Below are positions 1 through 9,862 of a stretch of 64,000 nt of DNA, piece after piece. The DNA comes from Salinibacterium sp. SWN167. GTDB taxonomy: Bacteria; Actinomycetota; Actinomycetes; Actinomycetales; Microbacteriaceae. Under the pieces are notes generated by a model, which did not search any database, was not told the origin of the DNA, and saw only the letters and a program-made list of their open reading frames with translations. Position 1 is the first letter of the stretch, and the number at the start of each line of letters is the position of its first letter. The DNA is taken from contig NZ_JADYWU010000002.1 of the NCBI RefSeq assembly GCF_015864665.1, forward strand, positions 372,001 through 436,000, given 5' to 3'. A program made the translations under genes and the position numbers.

Positions 1-633
1 TACCAGGCACAGGCGTGGATCGACCTCGCCCGCAAGTTGGGGCGCGAGCATCCTGAACTGGTCGAAGAGAACATCAACCGCATCGTGCTGCACACGAGCC
101 ACCACACGCACTATGTGATCGGCTCGGGCGCGAACGACCCGCAAAAGTACGACCCCAACGCGAGCCGCGAAACGCTCGACCACTCCATCCCGTATATCTT
201 CACGGTCGCGCTGCAGGACCAGGCGTGGCACCACGTCAACAGCTACGCCCCCGAGCGTGCCAACCGCGCAGACACGGTCGCATTGTGGAAGCGTGTGACC
301 ACCGAAGAGGACGCCGAGTGGACGCGTCGCTACCACTCGATCGACCCCGCCGAGAAGGCATTCGGCGGTCGCGTCGAGATCGAAATGACTGACGGAAGCC
401 GCATCGTTGAAGAGATCGCCGTCGCTGACGCGCATCCGCTCGGTGCTCGACCCTTCGCCCGTGAGCAGTACATCAACAAGTTCCGCACCCTCGCGGATGG
501 TGTGCTCGCGAGCGACGAAATCGAACGCTTCTTGGACGTCGCCCAGCGCCTGCCGCAACTCGCGGCATCCGAACTTGGTGAGTTGACCGTCCGCGGCAAC
601 TTCCCCGCTATCACTGCCAAAGGAATCTTCTAA
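1..633 (+). CDS. prpD: 2-methylcitrate dehydratase PrpD, 5'-truncated by window edge
   Basis: C-terminal part (210 codons) of an MmgE/PrpD-family dehydratase, which converts 2-methylcitrate to 2-methyl-cis-aconitate in the cytoplasmic methylcitrate cycle. Frame 1 is open from the first base, so the gene starts upstream of the window; an internal TTG at 37 is not the real start. Family features seen are the histidine-rich [13 protein letters not shown] stretch and the C-terminal KFRTLADG segment typical of PrpD ends. The stop TAA overlaps the prpB start (TAATG), which indicates translational coupling, and prpB and prpC follow in the order known for methylcitrate operons. MmgE-like paralogues exist, but the neighbours make PrpD the best name. 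Confidence 0.93.
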   Translation, partial: YQAQAWIDLARKLGREHPELVEENINRIVLHTSHHTHYVIGSGANDPQKYDPNASRETLDHSIPYIFTVALQDQAWHHVNSYAPERANRADTVALWKRVTTEEDAEWTRRYHSIDPAEKAFGGRVEIEMTDGSRIVEEIAVADAHPLGARPFAREQYINKFRTLADGVLASDEIERFLDVAQRLPQLAASELGELTVRGNFPAITAKGIF

Positions 634-1538
634 TGTTGTACGCCCAAACCGATCCAGCAACCAAGCGTGCCCAGTTTCGCGAGCGCCTCGCAAGCGGCGA
701 GCTGCTGCGGGTACCCGGCGCGTTCAACCCGCTGAGCGCTCGCCTTATCCAAGACAAGGGCTTCGACGGCGTCTACATTTCGGGCGCCGTCATCAGCGCC
801 GACTTGGCCCTGCCCGACATTGGGCTGACGACTCTCACCGAGGTGGCCGGCCGTTCGCAACAGATCGCGCGGATGACCGACCTGCCGTCGCTCGTTGACG
901 CCGACACCGGCTTCGGCGAGCCCATGAACGTCGCGCGCACCGTGCAGACTCTCGAAGATGCGGGCGTCTCCGGGCTCCACATCGAAGATCAGGTAAACCC
1001 GAAGCGCTGTGGACACCTCGATGGCAAAGCGGTTGTCGATACTGACACCGCCCTCAAGCGCATCCGCGCCGCAGTCTCGGCCCGTCGTGACCCGAACCTG
1101 CTCATCATGGCCCGCACCGACATCCGCGCCGTCGATGGTTTAGACGTTGCGATGGACCGCGCCAAGCAGCTCGTGGATGCCGGGGCTGACGCTATTTTCC
1201 CCGAGGCCATGAAGGACCTCAGCGAGTTTGAGGCGATGCGTAACGCCGTGGACGTTCCGATCCTCGCAAACATGACAGAGTTTGGTAAGAGCGAACTTTT
1301 CACGACAACCCAATTGGGCAATATTGGCGTAAACATTGTTATTTACCCCGTAACCCTGTTGCGTAGTGCCATGGGTGCTGCGGAGCGCACTCTCGATGCA
1401 ATCAACGCCGACGGCACTCAGCAGTCTGTTGTCGGCGAAATGCAGACGAGGGCTCGCCTGTATGAACTGCTCGATTACGAAAGCTACAACTCTTTCGATT
1501 CATCAGTGTTCAACTTCACCCTCGACAACCACTTCTGA
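633..1538 (+). CDS. prpB: 2-methylisocitrate lyase PrpB
   Basis: Cleaves 2-methylisocitrate to pyruvate and succinate, the last step of the methylcitrate cycle. The 301-residue protein has the usual length for the isocitrate lyase/PEP mutase superfamily. The catalytic KRCGH motif is at residues 124-128 and the metal-binding aspartates lie in VDADTGFG (about 89-95). The ATG overlaps the prpD stop by one base, so the two are co-translated. KRCGH distinguishes it from PEP mutases and oxaloacetate decarboxylases; true isocitrate lyases are much longer. Confidence 0.96.
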   Translation: MLYAQTDPATKRAQFRERLASGELLRVPGAFNPLSARLIQDKGFDGVYISGAVISADLALPDIGLTTLTEVAGRSQQIARMTDLPSLVDADTGFGEPMNVARTVQTLEDAGVSGLHIEDQVNPKRCGHLDGKAVVDTDTALKRIRAAVSARRDPNLLIMARTDIRAVDGLDVAMDRAKQLVDAGADAIFPEAMKDLSEFEAMRNAVDVPILANMTEFGKSELFTTTQLGNIGVNIVIYPVTLLRSAMGAAERTLDAINADGTQQSVVGEMQTRARLYELLDYESYNSFDSSVFNFTLDNHF

Positions 1539-1595
1539 CAAACGCGCACATCAACGCACACAATTTCGACTCGACAGACACCTCCGAGGAGCACC

Positions 1596-2738
1596 ATGAC
1601 TGAAACACCCACAGCCCCCGCAAGCGAGATCCGCAAAGGGCTAGCCGGCGTTATTGCCGATACAACCGCCATTTCGAAGGTTAACCCTGAGACTAACTCC
1701 TTGCTCTATCGCGGCTATCCCGTGCAGGAACTGGCCGAGAAGTGCACCTTTGAAGAGGTGGCTTATCTGCTGTGGCACGGTGAACTGCCCACCGGCGAGC
1801 AGCTCGAAGAGTTCCAGCGCGTCGAGCGGGCGCAGCGTCACCTCGACGCTCACACCAAGCGTGTGATTGACGAGCTGCCGCTCAGCGCGCATCCGATGGA
1901 TGTCGTACGCACCGCCGTCAGCGTGATCGGCGCGATGGATGACACCCTCACCGACCCCGCCAGCATGATCGACGCAGATCTCAACTTTGAGCGCTCGCTG
2001 ACTCTCTTTGCGAAGCTGCCCGCGATCATCGCGTACGACCAGCGCCGTCGCCGTGATCAGGAACTTGTTGAGCCGCGCGATGACCTCAGCTATTCGGCCA
2101 ACTTCTTGCACATGACCTTCGGCGAGGTTCCTGACCTCGTTGTCGTGAACGCGTTCGACGTCTCGATGATTCTGTATGCCGAGCACTCCTTCAACGCGTC
2201 GACCTTCACCGCTCGCGTTGTCACCAGCACGATGAGCGATCTCTACAGCGCGGTCACGGCAGCAATTGGTGCACTCAAGGGTCAGTTGCACGGTGGAGCG
2301 AACGAAGCTGTCATGCACGTCTTCGACGAGATCGGCACTGCAGCGAATGCTGAAGCCTGGCTCGAGACGGCGCTCGCCGAGAAGCGCAAGATCATGGGCT
2401 TTGGCCACCGGGTCTACAAGAACGGTGACTCGCGGGTTCCCACCATGAAGGCGGCGCTCGAAACTCTGATCGCCGAGTATCGCCGCCCCGACATGATGGA
2501 ACTCTACGAGGCACTCGAAACGGCCATGACGAGCCGCAAGAACATCAAGCCGAACCTCGACTACCCGAGCGGCCCCGCGTACAACCTCATCGGCTTCGAC
2601 ACAGACATGTTCACGCCGCTGTTCGTTGCTGCGCGAATCACCGGCTGGACCGCTCACATCATGGAGCAGGCTGCTTCGAACGCCCTCATCCGCCCCCTCG
2701 CGGCGTACTCGGGTGTTGACGAGCGCCACATCAGCTAG
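1596..2738 (+). CDS. prpC: 2-methylcitrate synthase PrpC (citrate synthase family)
   Basis: Condenses propionyl-CoA with oxaloacetate to 2-methylcitrate. The 380-residue protein carries the citrate synthase active site: His197 in AEHSFNAST, His232 in LHGGANE, His271 in GFGHRVYK and Asp322 in NLDYPSG. The short length and its position 57 bp after prpB favour methylcitrate synthase over housekeeping citrate synthase, although these enzymes often accept acetyl-CoA too. A GAGGAG ribosome-binding site lies seven bases before the ATG. No PrpR/RamB-type regulator is in the window. Confidence 0.94.
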   Translation: MTETPTAPASEIRKGLAGVIADTTAISKVNPETNSLLYRGYPVQELAEKCTFEEVAYLLWHGELPTGEQLEEFQRVERAQRHLDAHTKRVIDELPLSAHPMDVVRTAVSVIGAMDDTLTDPASMIDADLNFERSLTLFAKLPAIIAYDQRRRRDQELVEPRDDLSYSANFLHMTFGEVPDLVVVNAFDVSMILYAEHSFNASTFTARVVTSTMSDLYSAVTAAIGALKGQLHGGANEAVMHVFDEIGTAANAEAWLETALAEKRKIMGFGHRVYKNGDSRVPTMKAALETLIAEYRRPDMMELYEALETAMTSRKNIKPNLDYPSGPAYNLIGFDTDMFTPLFVAARITGWTAHIMEQAASNALIRPLAAYSGVDERHIS

Positions 2739-3641
<903 letters not shown>

Positions 3642-3662
3642 GAAAGCTTCGCGCTTCGTATC

Positions 3663-3706
3663 GAGGCCGGCATCCGCACTCCTTTCGGTGAGCGGATGCC
3701 GGCCTC
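3663..3706 (+). terminator. terminator-like hairpin after the aldo/keto reductase
   Basis: A perfect 15-bp stem (3663-3677 pairs with 3692-3706, starting GAGGCCGGC) with a 14-base loop, 22 bp after the stop codon. There is no U-tract, so it is either a U-less actinobacterial terminator or a 3' stabilising hairpin. Confidence 0.65.
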
Positions 3707-3804
3707 TGTCGTGGGGCCGCTGGTACGCTTGAGCTTCACAGAGTGTTGCTCGGGTCGATTGACGTGCGCGCAACACCACAAATTGAGCGGCGAGGACCAG
3801 AGTC

Positions 3805-4248
3805 ATGACAAACCCCGGTCTCTATCAGAGCCCCACCGAAGGCTGGGCGTTCATTCCGTTTCTGGGTGCCGTTGCCACTTTTGGAATTGCCGTAATCGCT
3901 GTCCTGTATTGGCTTGCGGGGCCTGGCCGCAAATTCCGGCTCCGAGCGCTTGCGCTCACCGTGCTGGCGATTGCCGCCGGAACGGCCAGCGCGCTTGGCT
4001 TGATCGCAACCGCAGCCAGTTTCGAGGAACGCGATATTGCCGCTTTCGCGGACTACACGACTGCCGTGCAGGAATGGGCGGCGGAAGAATACGGTGTCAC
4101 TCTCACCGACGATGACGTGCTCGATATGAGCCAGGGACGGCCGGCCGTGGTCGATCGTTACGGCTCCGACTGGCGGGTACTGCTCGAGGTTTCAGCGGTG
4201 AATGGCGACGTGGAGTTTCACGAAACTCGTGAGATCCCTAGTCCTTAA
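3805..4248 (+). CDS. small two-TM membrane protein, unknown function
   Basis: 147 residues with two predicted transmembrane helices (about 14-36 and 46-70), followed by a soluble acidic C-terminal domain of about 75 residues (FEERDIAAFADYTTAV... ending near residue 147), probably outside the cell. No family was recognised. A GAGGA ribosome-binding site lies about nine bases before the ATG. The stop codon overlaps, in antisense, the stop of the adjacent beta-lactamase-fold remnant (TTAA shared over four bases). Confidence 0.7.
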   Translation: MTNPGLYQSPTEGWAFIPFLGAVATFGIAVIAVLYWLAGPGRKFRLRALALTVLAIAAGTASALGLIATAASFEERDIAAFADYTTAVQEWAAEEYGVTLTDDDVLDMSQGRPAVVDRYGSDWRVLLEVSAVNGDVEFHETREIPSP

Positions 4249-4571
4249 TTCTCGATTGTGACGGCAACTCCCGGCGGCGTCTCCACGAGCAACCCCGTGC
4301 CCGCGAACGCAGCCTCGAGGTCGGCGCGGGTTTCGGTGAAGTGTTCCCACCCTTCGGTGTGAAGGCCGACCACGTGGCTAACGCCCAAGATGCGGGCGGC
4401 TTCTGCGGCATCCGCTGATGTCAAAGTGAGAGGACCGTTGACGGCGGAGATGCGGGCAGCACCTGCGAAGAGCACGGCGATGCTGATGTCGGGGAAGCGG
4501 TCGGCGATCTGCTGCACGAGCGGCAGGGAGGTGTTGGCGCCACTGACATAGATGGTGGGTTCGCCCTCGGC
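4245..4571 (-). pseudogene. 3' remnant of an MBL-fold hydrolase gene
   Basis: The minus strand encodes the last roughly 108 residues of a protein nearly identical to the C-terminal half of the intact MBL-fold gene at 6609-7379: both have GEPTIYVSG, then AGRF/ADRF, then the [19 protein letters not shown] block. The similarity ends abruptly at 4571, where rhs coding sequence begins on the other strand. The metal-binding N-terminal half (HxHxD motif) is missing, so this cannot be a functional hydrolase. The last residues differ (TIEN here, GIGRLASEA in the intact gene). It is best explained as a duplicated gene cut by the event that brought in the rhs segment. Confidence 0.88.
4261..4571. repeat. 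direct repeat copy 1 (partial MBL gene)
   Basis: A 311-bp segment that aligns without gaps to 6640-6950 at a constant offset of 2379 bases. I counted about 28 mismatches by hand, roughly 91% identity, mostly at synonymous positions. The two copies flank the rhs remnant and its downstream gene in direct orientation. Confidence 0.88.
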
Positions 4572-6182
4572 AGCAGCCTGGGAAGTATTACCCGTGATGA
4601 GGCTGGTGCGGGTACTGGTTTCAGTTGGACTTTCCCGGATTCAACGGTGGTGTCGGATTCTGTGGTGCGGTCGCAGTCGGGCCGGATCATTCAGAACAGT
4701 TTGTCGGATTCGTGGGTGGCTGATCCGCGTACGGAAACCTCTACCTACACCTTCGATGGTGCCGGTCGTCTAACTGAGGCGGTCATCCCGAGTCATGTGC
4801 TGTCGTATGGTTTCGGCGACACCACGTGTGGTGCGGGTGCGAGTGATCTTGCCGGTCGTAACGGTAACCGCACGTCGTTCTCGGATGTGAAGGATGCCGG
4901 CACTCCGATCACAACGGACTACTGCTACGACGGGTCTGACCGGCTGTTGTCGACGGCTGTGGCGGGTGCTCCGGCGGGGGCGAACACTCTGCTGTCAACA
5001 AATCTGGGTGCGGCAACTTTGACGTATGACGCTCATGGCAACACGACGAGGTTGGCTGATCAGCAACTGTTTTATGACGCCGCTGATCGGCATATGAAGA
5101 CGGTGTTGGATGACGGGACCGAGATCAAATATCTGCGGGATGCGACGGGGCGGATTGTTCAACGCAGCTCCACAGCACCCGGTGCGGCGGAGGCGGAGGT
5201 TATCCGTTACACGTTCACTGCTGGTGGCATGTTCGGTGTGTTGGATGCTGCCGGTGTGCTGGTTGAGGAGACCCTGTCGTTGCCGGGCGGGGTGAGCGTG
5301 TCACTGCCGGCGGCCGCGGATGCGAAGTGGTCGTACCCGAACCTGCACGGGGACTCGATCATCCTCACCGACCATGTTGGTATTCGGGTTGGTGTGCGGG
5401 CGGCGTTTGATCCGTTCGGGCAACCCATCGACCCGGTCACCGGCGATATCGGAACGGAGGTTGCGGATGACGCGGTCACTGACACTTCACCGGGCGATGC
5501 TGATTACGCGTTCGTTGGCCAGCATCGGAAGTTGTATGAGCATCAGGGGTCGATCGCGACGATCGAGATGGGCGCCAGACAGTATGTTGCCGGGCTCGGC
5601 AGGTTCCTGGAAGTGGACCCTGTTGAGGGTGGGGTGACGAATGCTTATGACTATCCGGCTGACCCGATCAACAAGCTGGACCTCAGTGGCGAGATGACTG
5701 CGGATAGGGCGGAGCGTTACGGAACTAAAGCTCGAGTAATGTTCCAAGCCAATCGACCTCTTCCTCCGTGTACGACTTCGCGATCTTCGGTTTGTGGTCA
5801 CTTCATTGCCGCACCCCGCCCTGTTCCAGTGTCAGCGGCTCAAAACGATAAGAACTGGGCAAATTTTGGTCTTGGGTTATCCGCGGTAGCAGTAGCCACT
5901 GGGGTGGTCTCGCTTGCGCTCGCGGCGACAGGGGTTGGTCTTCCAGTCGCTGCTGTTTTGTACGCAGTGTCTTCGGCCGCAAATTACGCGGCTGTTGCGA
6001 TTGACTGTGTCCGCGGGAAGACTGGCATGTGTATATTTGGTCTGGCAACAGTGGGTATGGGCTTCGGCCTCGGAGCAGCGGTGCGATCTGCGCCTGTGGG
6101 GTTGCGTCAAAGCTTGACAATCGGAGGGATATTCGATGTGCCAATCGGAACGGTCACATCGTTCCAATACCTTCAAGAGTAG
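4572..6182 (+). pseudogene. rhs/YD-repeat protein gene, 5'-truncated, toxin end apparently lost
   Basis: The in-frame YD-repeat text begins directly at the MBL junction ([13 protein letters not shown]...) with no start codon or ribosome-binding site, so the front of the gene is gone. Repeat units such as [25 protein letters not shown] and [24 protein letters not shown] are followed by the Rhs core end ([24 protein letters not shown], then [17 protein letters not shown]). The tip after about 5690 is less GC-rich. It has a hydrophobic pair with two cysteines (CVRGKTGMC) that resembles the pre-toxin region of polymorphic toxins, then stops at LQE with no recognisable toxin domain. Family knowledge: full Rhs/YD proteins exceed 1000 residues and deliver variable C-terminal toxins. 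An internal GTG such as 4647 could in principle start a short product. Confidence 0.82.
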
Positions 6183-6192
6183 GGGGGCAGTT

Positions 6193-6549
6193 TTGTCTAC
6201 TAGTGGTCGAGTTGAGTTGTGGCCGGGCTGTTCTGCTCGCCGCTTACATCAGACGATGCGCTCGATCGTGATTTGGAGCGTCGTCTTGATGGCAGTTTCG
6301 CTAGCGTTGGTCGTGGCGGGAACTCAAGGCTTTGATTTATTGCTGTACATCGGGCTCGCGAGTTTCGGACTCGGTGCTTTCGCTGCGCTTTGGGTCCAGC
6401 TATTGGGATATAACCGAGTGGAAGCAAGAGAAATTGTCGAAACCAGTAAGGGCTATAACACCATCAGTAGCCGTCGATACGAGTTGCCGCTTGTCGACGA
6501 CCAGACAGGCATTGTGCTGAGAGCGGCTCGTAAATCGCCAGTGGGCTAA
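6193..6549 (+). CDS. small membrane protein after the rhs remnant; possible orphan immunity gene
   Basis: From TTG 6193, which has an AGGGGGG ribosome-binding site just before it, 118 residues are encoded; an alternative start is ATG 6256. Two transmembrane helices (about 24-43 and 47-66) precede a cytoplasmic tail with GYNTISSRRYELPLVDDQTGIVLR. That tail loosely resembles a C-terminal pattern I recall from small uncharacterised actinobacterial membrane proteins. It starts 10 bp after the rhs stop, the usual place of an immunity gene, but nothing in the sequence proves that role. Base composition is lower in GC than in the neighbours, as in the rhs tip. Confidence 0.62.
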   Translation: MSTSGRVELWPGCSARRLHQTMRSIVIWSVVLMAVSLALVVAGTQGFDLLLYIGLASFGLGAFAALWVQLLGYNRVEAREIVETSKGYNTISSRRYELPLVDDQTGIVLRAARKSPVG

Positions 6550-6608
6550 GCGTTGCTAGAGCATCGTCAATAGCAACTTCGCATGAAGTATCGCGCCGAC
6601 GGAGTTCT

Positions 6609-7379
6609 CTACGCTTCCGAGGCCAAACGCCCAATCCCCACCGCAACCCCCGGCGGCGTCTCCACGAGCAACCCCGTCCCTGCGAATGCAGCCTCGAGGT
6701 CGGCACGGGTTTCGGTGAAGTGTTCCCACCCTTCGGTGTGGAGGCCGACCACGTGGTCGACGCCCAAGATGCGGGCGGCTTGCGCGGCATCCGCTGACGT
6801 CAAAGTGAGAGGACCGTTGACCGCGGAGATGCGGGCAGCACCCGCGAACAGCACGGCGATACTGATGTCAGGGAAGCGGCCAGCGATTTGCTGCACCAGC
6901 GGCAGGGAAGCGTTATCGCCGCTGACGTAGATGGTGGGTTCGCCCTCGGCCTGCAACACGAAACCGGTGACCGGGCCGACGCGCGCTTCCGCACCGGGAG
7001 GGCCATGCAGGGCCGGCACTGCGGTGACGGTCACGGCGCCGACTTCGCGGGATTCCCAGGAGTCGAGACCGACAACACCGCCGCCGAAGAGGTCAGAGCC
7101 CGCCTTCATGGTGCTGATCGTCAGCACGCCCGTGGCGAGAAGTTCGAGTCCCTCGTAGTCGAGGTTGTCTTGGTGTTCGTGATGCGACAGCAACACCAGA
7201 TCGACAGCGCCAACATCCGCTCGGCTCAGTGCTGGACCCGCCGTCTTGGTGAGCGGCACACCGCCCTCGTCGGGGTAGAGCTGTGGGGCATCGAAGGTGG
7301 GATCAGTCACGATGCGCAATCCCGCATATTCGAGCAACGCGGTGGGGCCGCCAATGTAGGTCACGGTCAACTTCGACAT
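6609..7379 (-). CDS. MBL-fold metal-dependent hydrolase (UlaG/YtnP-like)
   Basis: 256-residue metallo-beta-lactamase-fold protein. The N-terminal beta strand ([23 protein letters not shown]) and the metal motif SHHEHQDN (residues 65-72) are present, followed by [16 protein letters not shown] and YVSGDN further along. The motif is H-x-H-x-D with Asn in the last position, as in UlaG-like members. The substrate is unknown; lactonase, phosphodiesterase and hydrolase activities all occur in this fold. It is the intact version of the gene whose 3' part is repeated at 4261-4571. The ATG is preceded by TAGTCT six bases upstream, and it faces the DUF255 gene across only 11 bp. Confidence 0.88.
   Translation of the reverse strand: MSKLTVTYIGGPTALLEYAGLRIVTDPTFDAPQLYPDEGGVPLTKTAGPALSRADVGAVDLVLLSHHEHQDNLDYEGLELLATGVLTISTMKAGSDLFGGGVVGLDSWESREVGAVTVTAVPALHGPPGAEARVGPVTGFVLQAEGEPTIYVSGDNASLPLVQQIAGRFPDISIAVLFAGAARISAVNGPLTLTSADAAQAARILGVDHVVGLHTEGWEHFTETRADLEAAFAGTGLLVETPPGVAVGIGRLASEA
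6640..6950. repeat. direct repeat copy 2 (inside the intact MBL gene)
   Basis: Counterpart of 4261-4571, in the same orientation and about 91% identical by hand alignment. The similarity stops at the same codon (within AEGEP) at which copy 1 passes into rhs sequence. Confidence 0.88.
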
Positions 7380-7391
7380 ACTCTGAGACTA
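7379..7391. promoter_or_regulatory. overlapping divergent leaderless promoters, MBL gene / DUF255 gene
   Basis: On the plus strand TACTCT (7379-7384) ends six bases before the DUF255 ATG at 7391. On the minus strand TAGTCT (7391-7386) ends six bases before the MBL ATG at 7379. Each -10 box therefore overlaps the start codon of the opposite gene, and neither transcript would have a leader or a ribosome-binding site. Confidence 0.55.
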
Positions 7392-9262
7392 TGCCCAATC
7401 GTCTGGAAACTGCTGCGAGCCCGTACCTGAGATCACACGCCACCAATCCGGTGGACTGGTGGGAGTGGTCTGCCGAAGCTTTTGCCGAAGCGGAACGCCG
7501 AGATGTGCCCGTGCTCGTCTCCATCGGCTACTCCACCTGTCACTGGTGTCACGTGATGGCGCGCGAATCTTTCAGCGACCCCGTGCTGGCCGCCTACCTC
7601 AACGAGAACTTTGTGGCGATCAAAGTCGACCGCGAAGAGCACGCCGAAGTGGACTCAACCTATTTGGCGGCGGCATCCGCCTTCACGCCCAACCTGGGCT
7701 GGCCCCTCAACGTGTTCGTCACGCCCGCGGGGCGCGCCTTCTTCGCTGGCACCTACTGGCCGCCGACCGCTGTCGGGCAGCATCCGGCATTTCGACAAGT
7801 GCTCGAATCGGTGACGGACGCGTGGACGGCGCGACGTGAGCAAGCGGAGACGAGCGGGGCCGCGATTGCCCAGGCGCTCGCCCAGAGCCGCGGTGTGGAG
7901 AGCGAACTCGTCACCGACTTTGCTGACGTGATCGATGCTCTTGCTGCCGCCGAAGATCTCGAGCATGGCGGATTCGGCGACGCCCCCAAATTTCCGGTCA
8001 CGCCGGTGCTGCGATTCCTTCTCGATCGCGGTGCCCGCTCCGCCGAACACTCGCCCGAGGCAGCCGGTCTCGCCGACCGCACGCTGAAGGCAATGGCGGC
8101 ATCCGCCCTGCGCGACCCGGTCGATGGCGGCTTCTTCCGCTATTCGACCCAGGCCGACTGGACCGACCCGCACTACGAACGCATGCTCTACGACAACGCC
8201 CAACTGCTTGCCGCCTACGCGCTCGCCGACTCCGCCGAGATCGCCACCGGCGTCGCCGAGTTCTTGCGCGACCGGTTGCTGCTGCCCTCGGGCGCCTTCG
8301 CATCAGGTCTCGACTCCGAGAGCACCGTCGACGGCAAACGCGTCGAAGGCTTCTACTATTCGCTGGATGCCGCGAGCCGCGCCCGCGTCGAAGCCCCGCC
8401 CCGCGACGACAAAATCCTCACCGGCTGGAACGGCCTCGCCATCGAAGCTCTCGCCTTGGCTGGCGCTCGTTTCGGCAACGCCGAGTGGATCGCGCTGGCT
8501 CGCGGTGCCGCTGACTTCCTGCTGACTGAGCATGTGCGGGGTGTGGGGGCGGGGGAGCGGCTCGTGCGCACCTCTATTGACGGCATCCTCTCCGACGCGG
8601 CTGCAACCCTCGAAGACAGCGGAATGCTCGCCCAGGGCCTGCTCGAACTCTCGATCGCGACCGGCGAGGTTCGCTACGCAATCGCCGCCCGCGACCTCAT
8701 CGAGGGAGCGCTCGCCGCCGGAGCCGCAGGCTCGGGAAGCTCGCCCTTCGGCCTCCCCGGCGGCAGCGACTCCGTGCTCGCCGCGCAGGGCCTGTCGACC
8801 GAAGCCGACATCAGCGACGGAGCCCACCCCAGCGGCCTCAGCGCTATGGCCGCCGCCGCGCACACCCTCTTCGCGCTCAGCGGCGACGCCCAGTACCGGG
8901 ATGCCGCCGAGGCGTCCATGAAACTGGTCGGCCAACTCGCAGCCCAGCAGCCCATTTCGTTCGGAACCGCCCTCACCCTCATGTCGGAGCTCGGTGCGCC
9001 GCTTCGCCAGCTCGTCGTCGTCACCGGGGATGGGGTGACCGGCGAACTCACGAGTCTGGCCCGCACGCTGCACCGCGCTGGCGGCATTGGTGTCGCGGCC
9101 TCGCAGGCTCAGGCCGACGCGTTTGCGGCATCCGGTTTCGAGCTGTTTGCTGCCCGCACCGCGACGGACGGCCAGCCGACGGCGTACCTCTGCGAAGAAT
9201 TCGTGTGCCGGCTGCCACTCACGGATGCGGCTGCGTTGGAGGCACTGCTCGGCGCGAACTAG
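7391..9262 (+). CDS. thioredoxin-domain DUF255 protein (YyaL/SPATA20 family)
   Basis: 623 residues. An N-terminal thioredoxin-like domain starts with [23 protein letters not shown] and holds the CHWC pair at residues 50-53 ([15 protein letters not shown]). It is followed by an (alpha/alpha)6-barrel-like region with [19 protein letters not shown] and [17 protein letters not shown], as in the N-acylglucosamine 2-epimerase-like half of this family. The cellular role is not established, although a redox function is often suggested. The longer upstream frame antisense to the MBL gene is rejected: ATG 7391 gives the family N terminus and fits the leaderless spacing. The stop overlaps the toxin stop by four bases (CTAG). 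Confidence 0.93.
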   Translation: MPNRLETAASPYLRSHATNPVDWWEWSAEAFAEAERRDVPVLVSIGYSTCHWCHVMARESFSDPVLAAYLNENFVAIKVDREEHAEVDSTYLAAASAFTPNLGWPLNVFVTPAGRAFFAGTYWPPTAVGQHPAFRQVLESVTDAWTARREQAETSGAAIAQALAQSRGVESELVTDFADVIDALAAAEDLEHGGFGDAPKFPVTPVLRFLLDRGARSAEHSPEAAGLADRTLKAMAASALRDPVDGGFFRYSTQADWTDPHYERMLYDNAQLLAAYALADSAEIATGVAEFLRDRLLLPSGAFASGLDSESTVDGKRVEGFYYSLDAASRARVEAPPRDDKILTGWNGLAIEALALAGARFGNAEWIALARGAADFLLTEHVRGVGAGERLVRTSIDGILSDAAATLEDSGMLAQGLLELSIATGEVRYAIAARDLIEGALAAGAAGSGSSPFGLPGGSDSVLAAQGLSTEADISDGAHPSGLSAMAAAAHTLFALSGDAQYRDAAEASMKLVGQLAAQQPISFGTALTLMSELGAPLRQLVVVTGDGVTGELTSLARTLHRAGGIGVAASQAQADAFAASGFELFAARTATDGQPTAYLCEEFVCRLPLTDAAALEALLGAN

Positions 9263-9516
9263 CGCTCGTAGACGTCGCGCCGATGCCCGAGGGTGACGAC
9301 AACGACGAGCAGCACCTCATCCTGAATTGTGTAGACGATGCGGTAGTCGCCAATGCGCACGCAAAAGCCGGGGCGCCCCTGAAGCGCCTTGGCGCCGGGA
9401 GGTCTCGGGTCGTGGCTGAGAAGCGCTATTGCGCCGCGAATTCTGTCGCGATGCTGATGATCAACTCGTGTGAGGGCGCGCGCCGCGGCGGGCGTCACCT
9501 CGATGCGATAGGCCAC
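9259..9516 (-). CDS. RelE/ParE-superfamily toxin
   Basis: 85-residue RelE-type protein, the toxin of a type II toxin-antitoxin pair; relatives cleave mRNA at the ribosome. The family core is clear in [30 protein letters not shown], with the basic residues and C-terminal tyrosine expected of a RelE active site. The GTG start overlaps the antitoxin stop by one base (TAGTG), so the toxin is translated after the antitoxin. Whether it acts as RelE (RNase) or ParE (gyrase) cannot be decided by eye; the HRRDVY end favours RelE. Confidence 0.92.
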   Translation of the reverse strand: MAYRIEVTPAAARALTRVDHQHRDRIRGAIALLSHDPRPPGAKALQGRPGFCVRIGDYRIVYTIQDEVLLVVVVTLGHRRDVYER

Positions 9517-9761
9517 TACCAGCCCAGATCGGCCTTGACCTGATCCCAGGGAACATTCGGGCCCTCGTCGGCCATCGCCTCGTCGAAAGCGGCAACGTCT
9601 TCAGCATCTTCTAGCGCGTCCATCATGCGCTCATACTGCTCGGGGCTCACGACAACGGCCGCGCGCTGTCCGCGTCGCTCGATGAACACAGCTTCGCGCT
9701 CAGAGGTAGCGATGACCTCGGAGAAGTTCTTGCGGGCATCCGCGATGCTGGTGGTCGACAT
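9516..9761 (-). CDS. Phd/YefM-type antitoxin
   Basis: 81 residues. The N-terminal Phd/YefM fold (TSIADARKNFSEVIATSEREAVFIERRGQRAAVVVSPEQYERM) serves dimerisation and DNA binding. The acidic C-terminal tail (AFDEAMADEGPNVPWDQVKADLGW) is the kind that wraps the toxin. It is the first gene of the pair, starting at an ATG with a perfect TACAAT box six bases upstream, so the message appears leaderless. Antitoxins of this family usually repress their own promoter, and a nested dyad lies exactly there. Confidence 0.92.
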   Translation of the reverse strand: MSTTSIADARKNFSEVIATSEREAVFIERRGQRAAVVVSPEQYERMMDALEDAEDVAAFDEAMADEGPNVPWDQVKADLGW

Positions 9762-9767
9762 GGCTCA

Positions 9768-9796
9768 ATTGTACGTTTTGATGTTTCAAATGTACA
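9768..9796 (-). promoter_or_regulatory. toxin-antitoxin promoter with nested dyad operator
   Basis: TACAAT reads on the minus strand at 9773-9768, six bases before the antitoxin ATG. Overlapping it is a nested dyad: outer arms TGTAC (9770-9774) and GTACA (9792-9796), inner arms TTTGA (9777-9781) and TCAAA (9786-9790). The dyad covers the -10 box and the spacer, the expected place for autorepression by the antitoxin-toxin complex. Confidence 0.55.
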
Positions 9797-9862
9797 TCTC
9801 TCGTGCGGGGGGCGGCTAGTAATACCGCGCCGGGAGCCCGCTGGGGCAGTAGCGCCGCCGAG

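Noticed and set aside
4647-6182. Intact 511-residue secreted protein
   Set aside because: The rhs frame continues upstream without a break to the junction at 4572, and there is no ribosome-binding site at GTG 4647; this is a truncated gene.
4572-6549. Insertion sequence or transposon
   Set aside because: No transposase frame, terminal inverted repeats or target-site duplication were found; only the long direct MBL repeats flank it.
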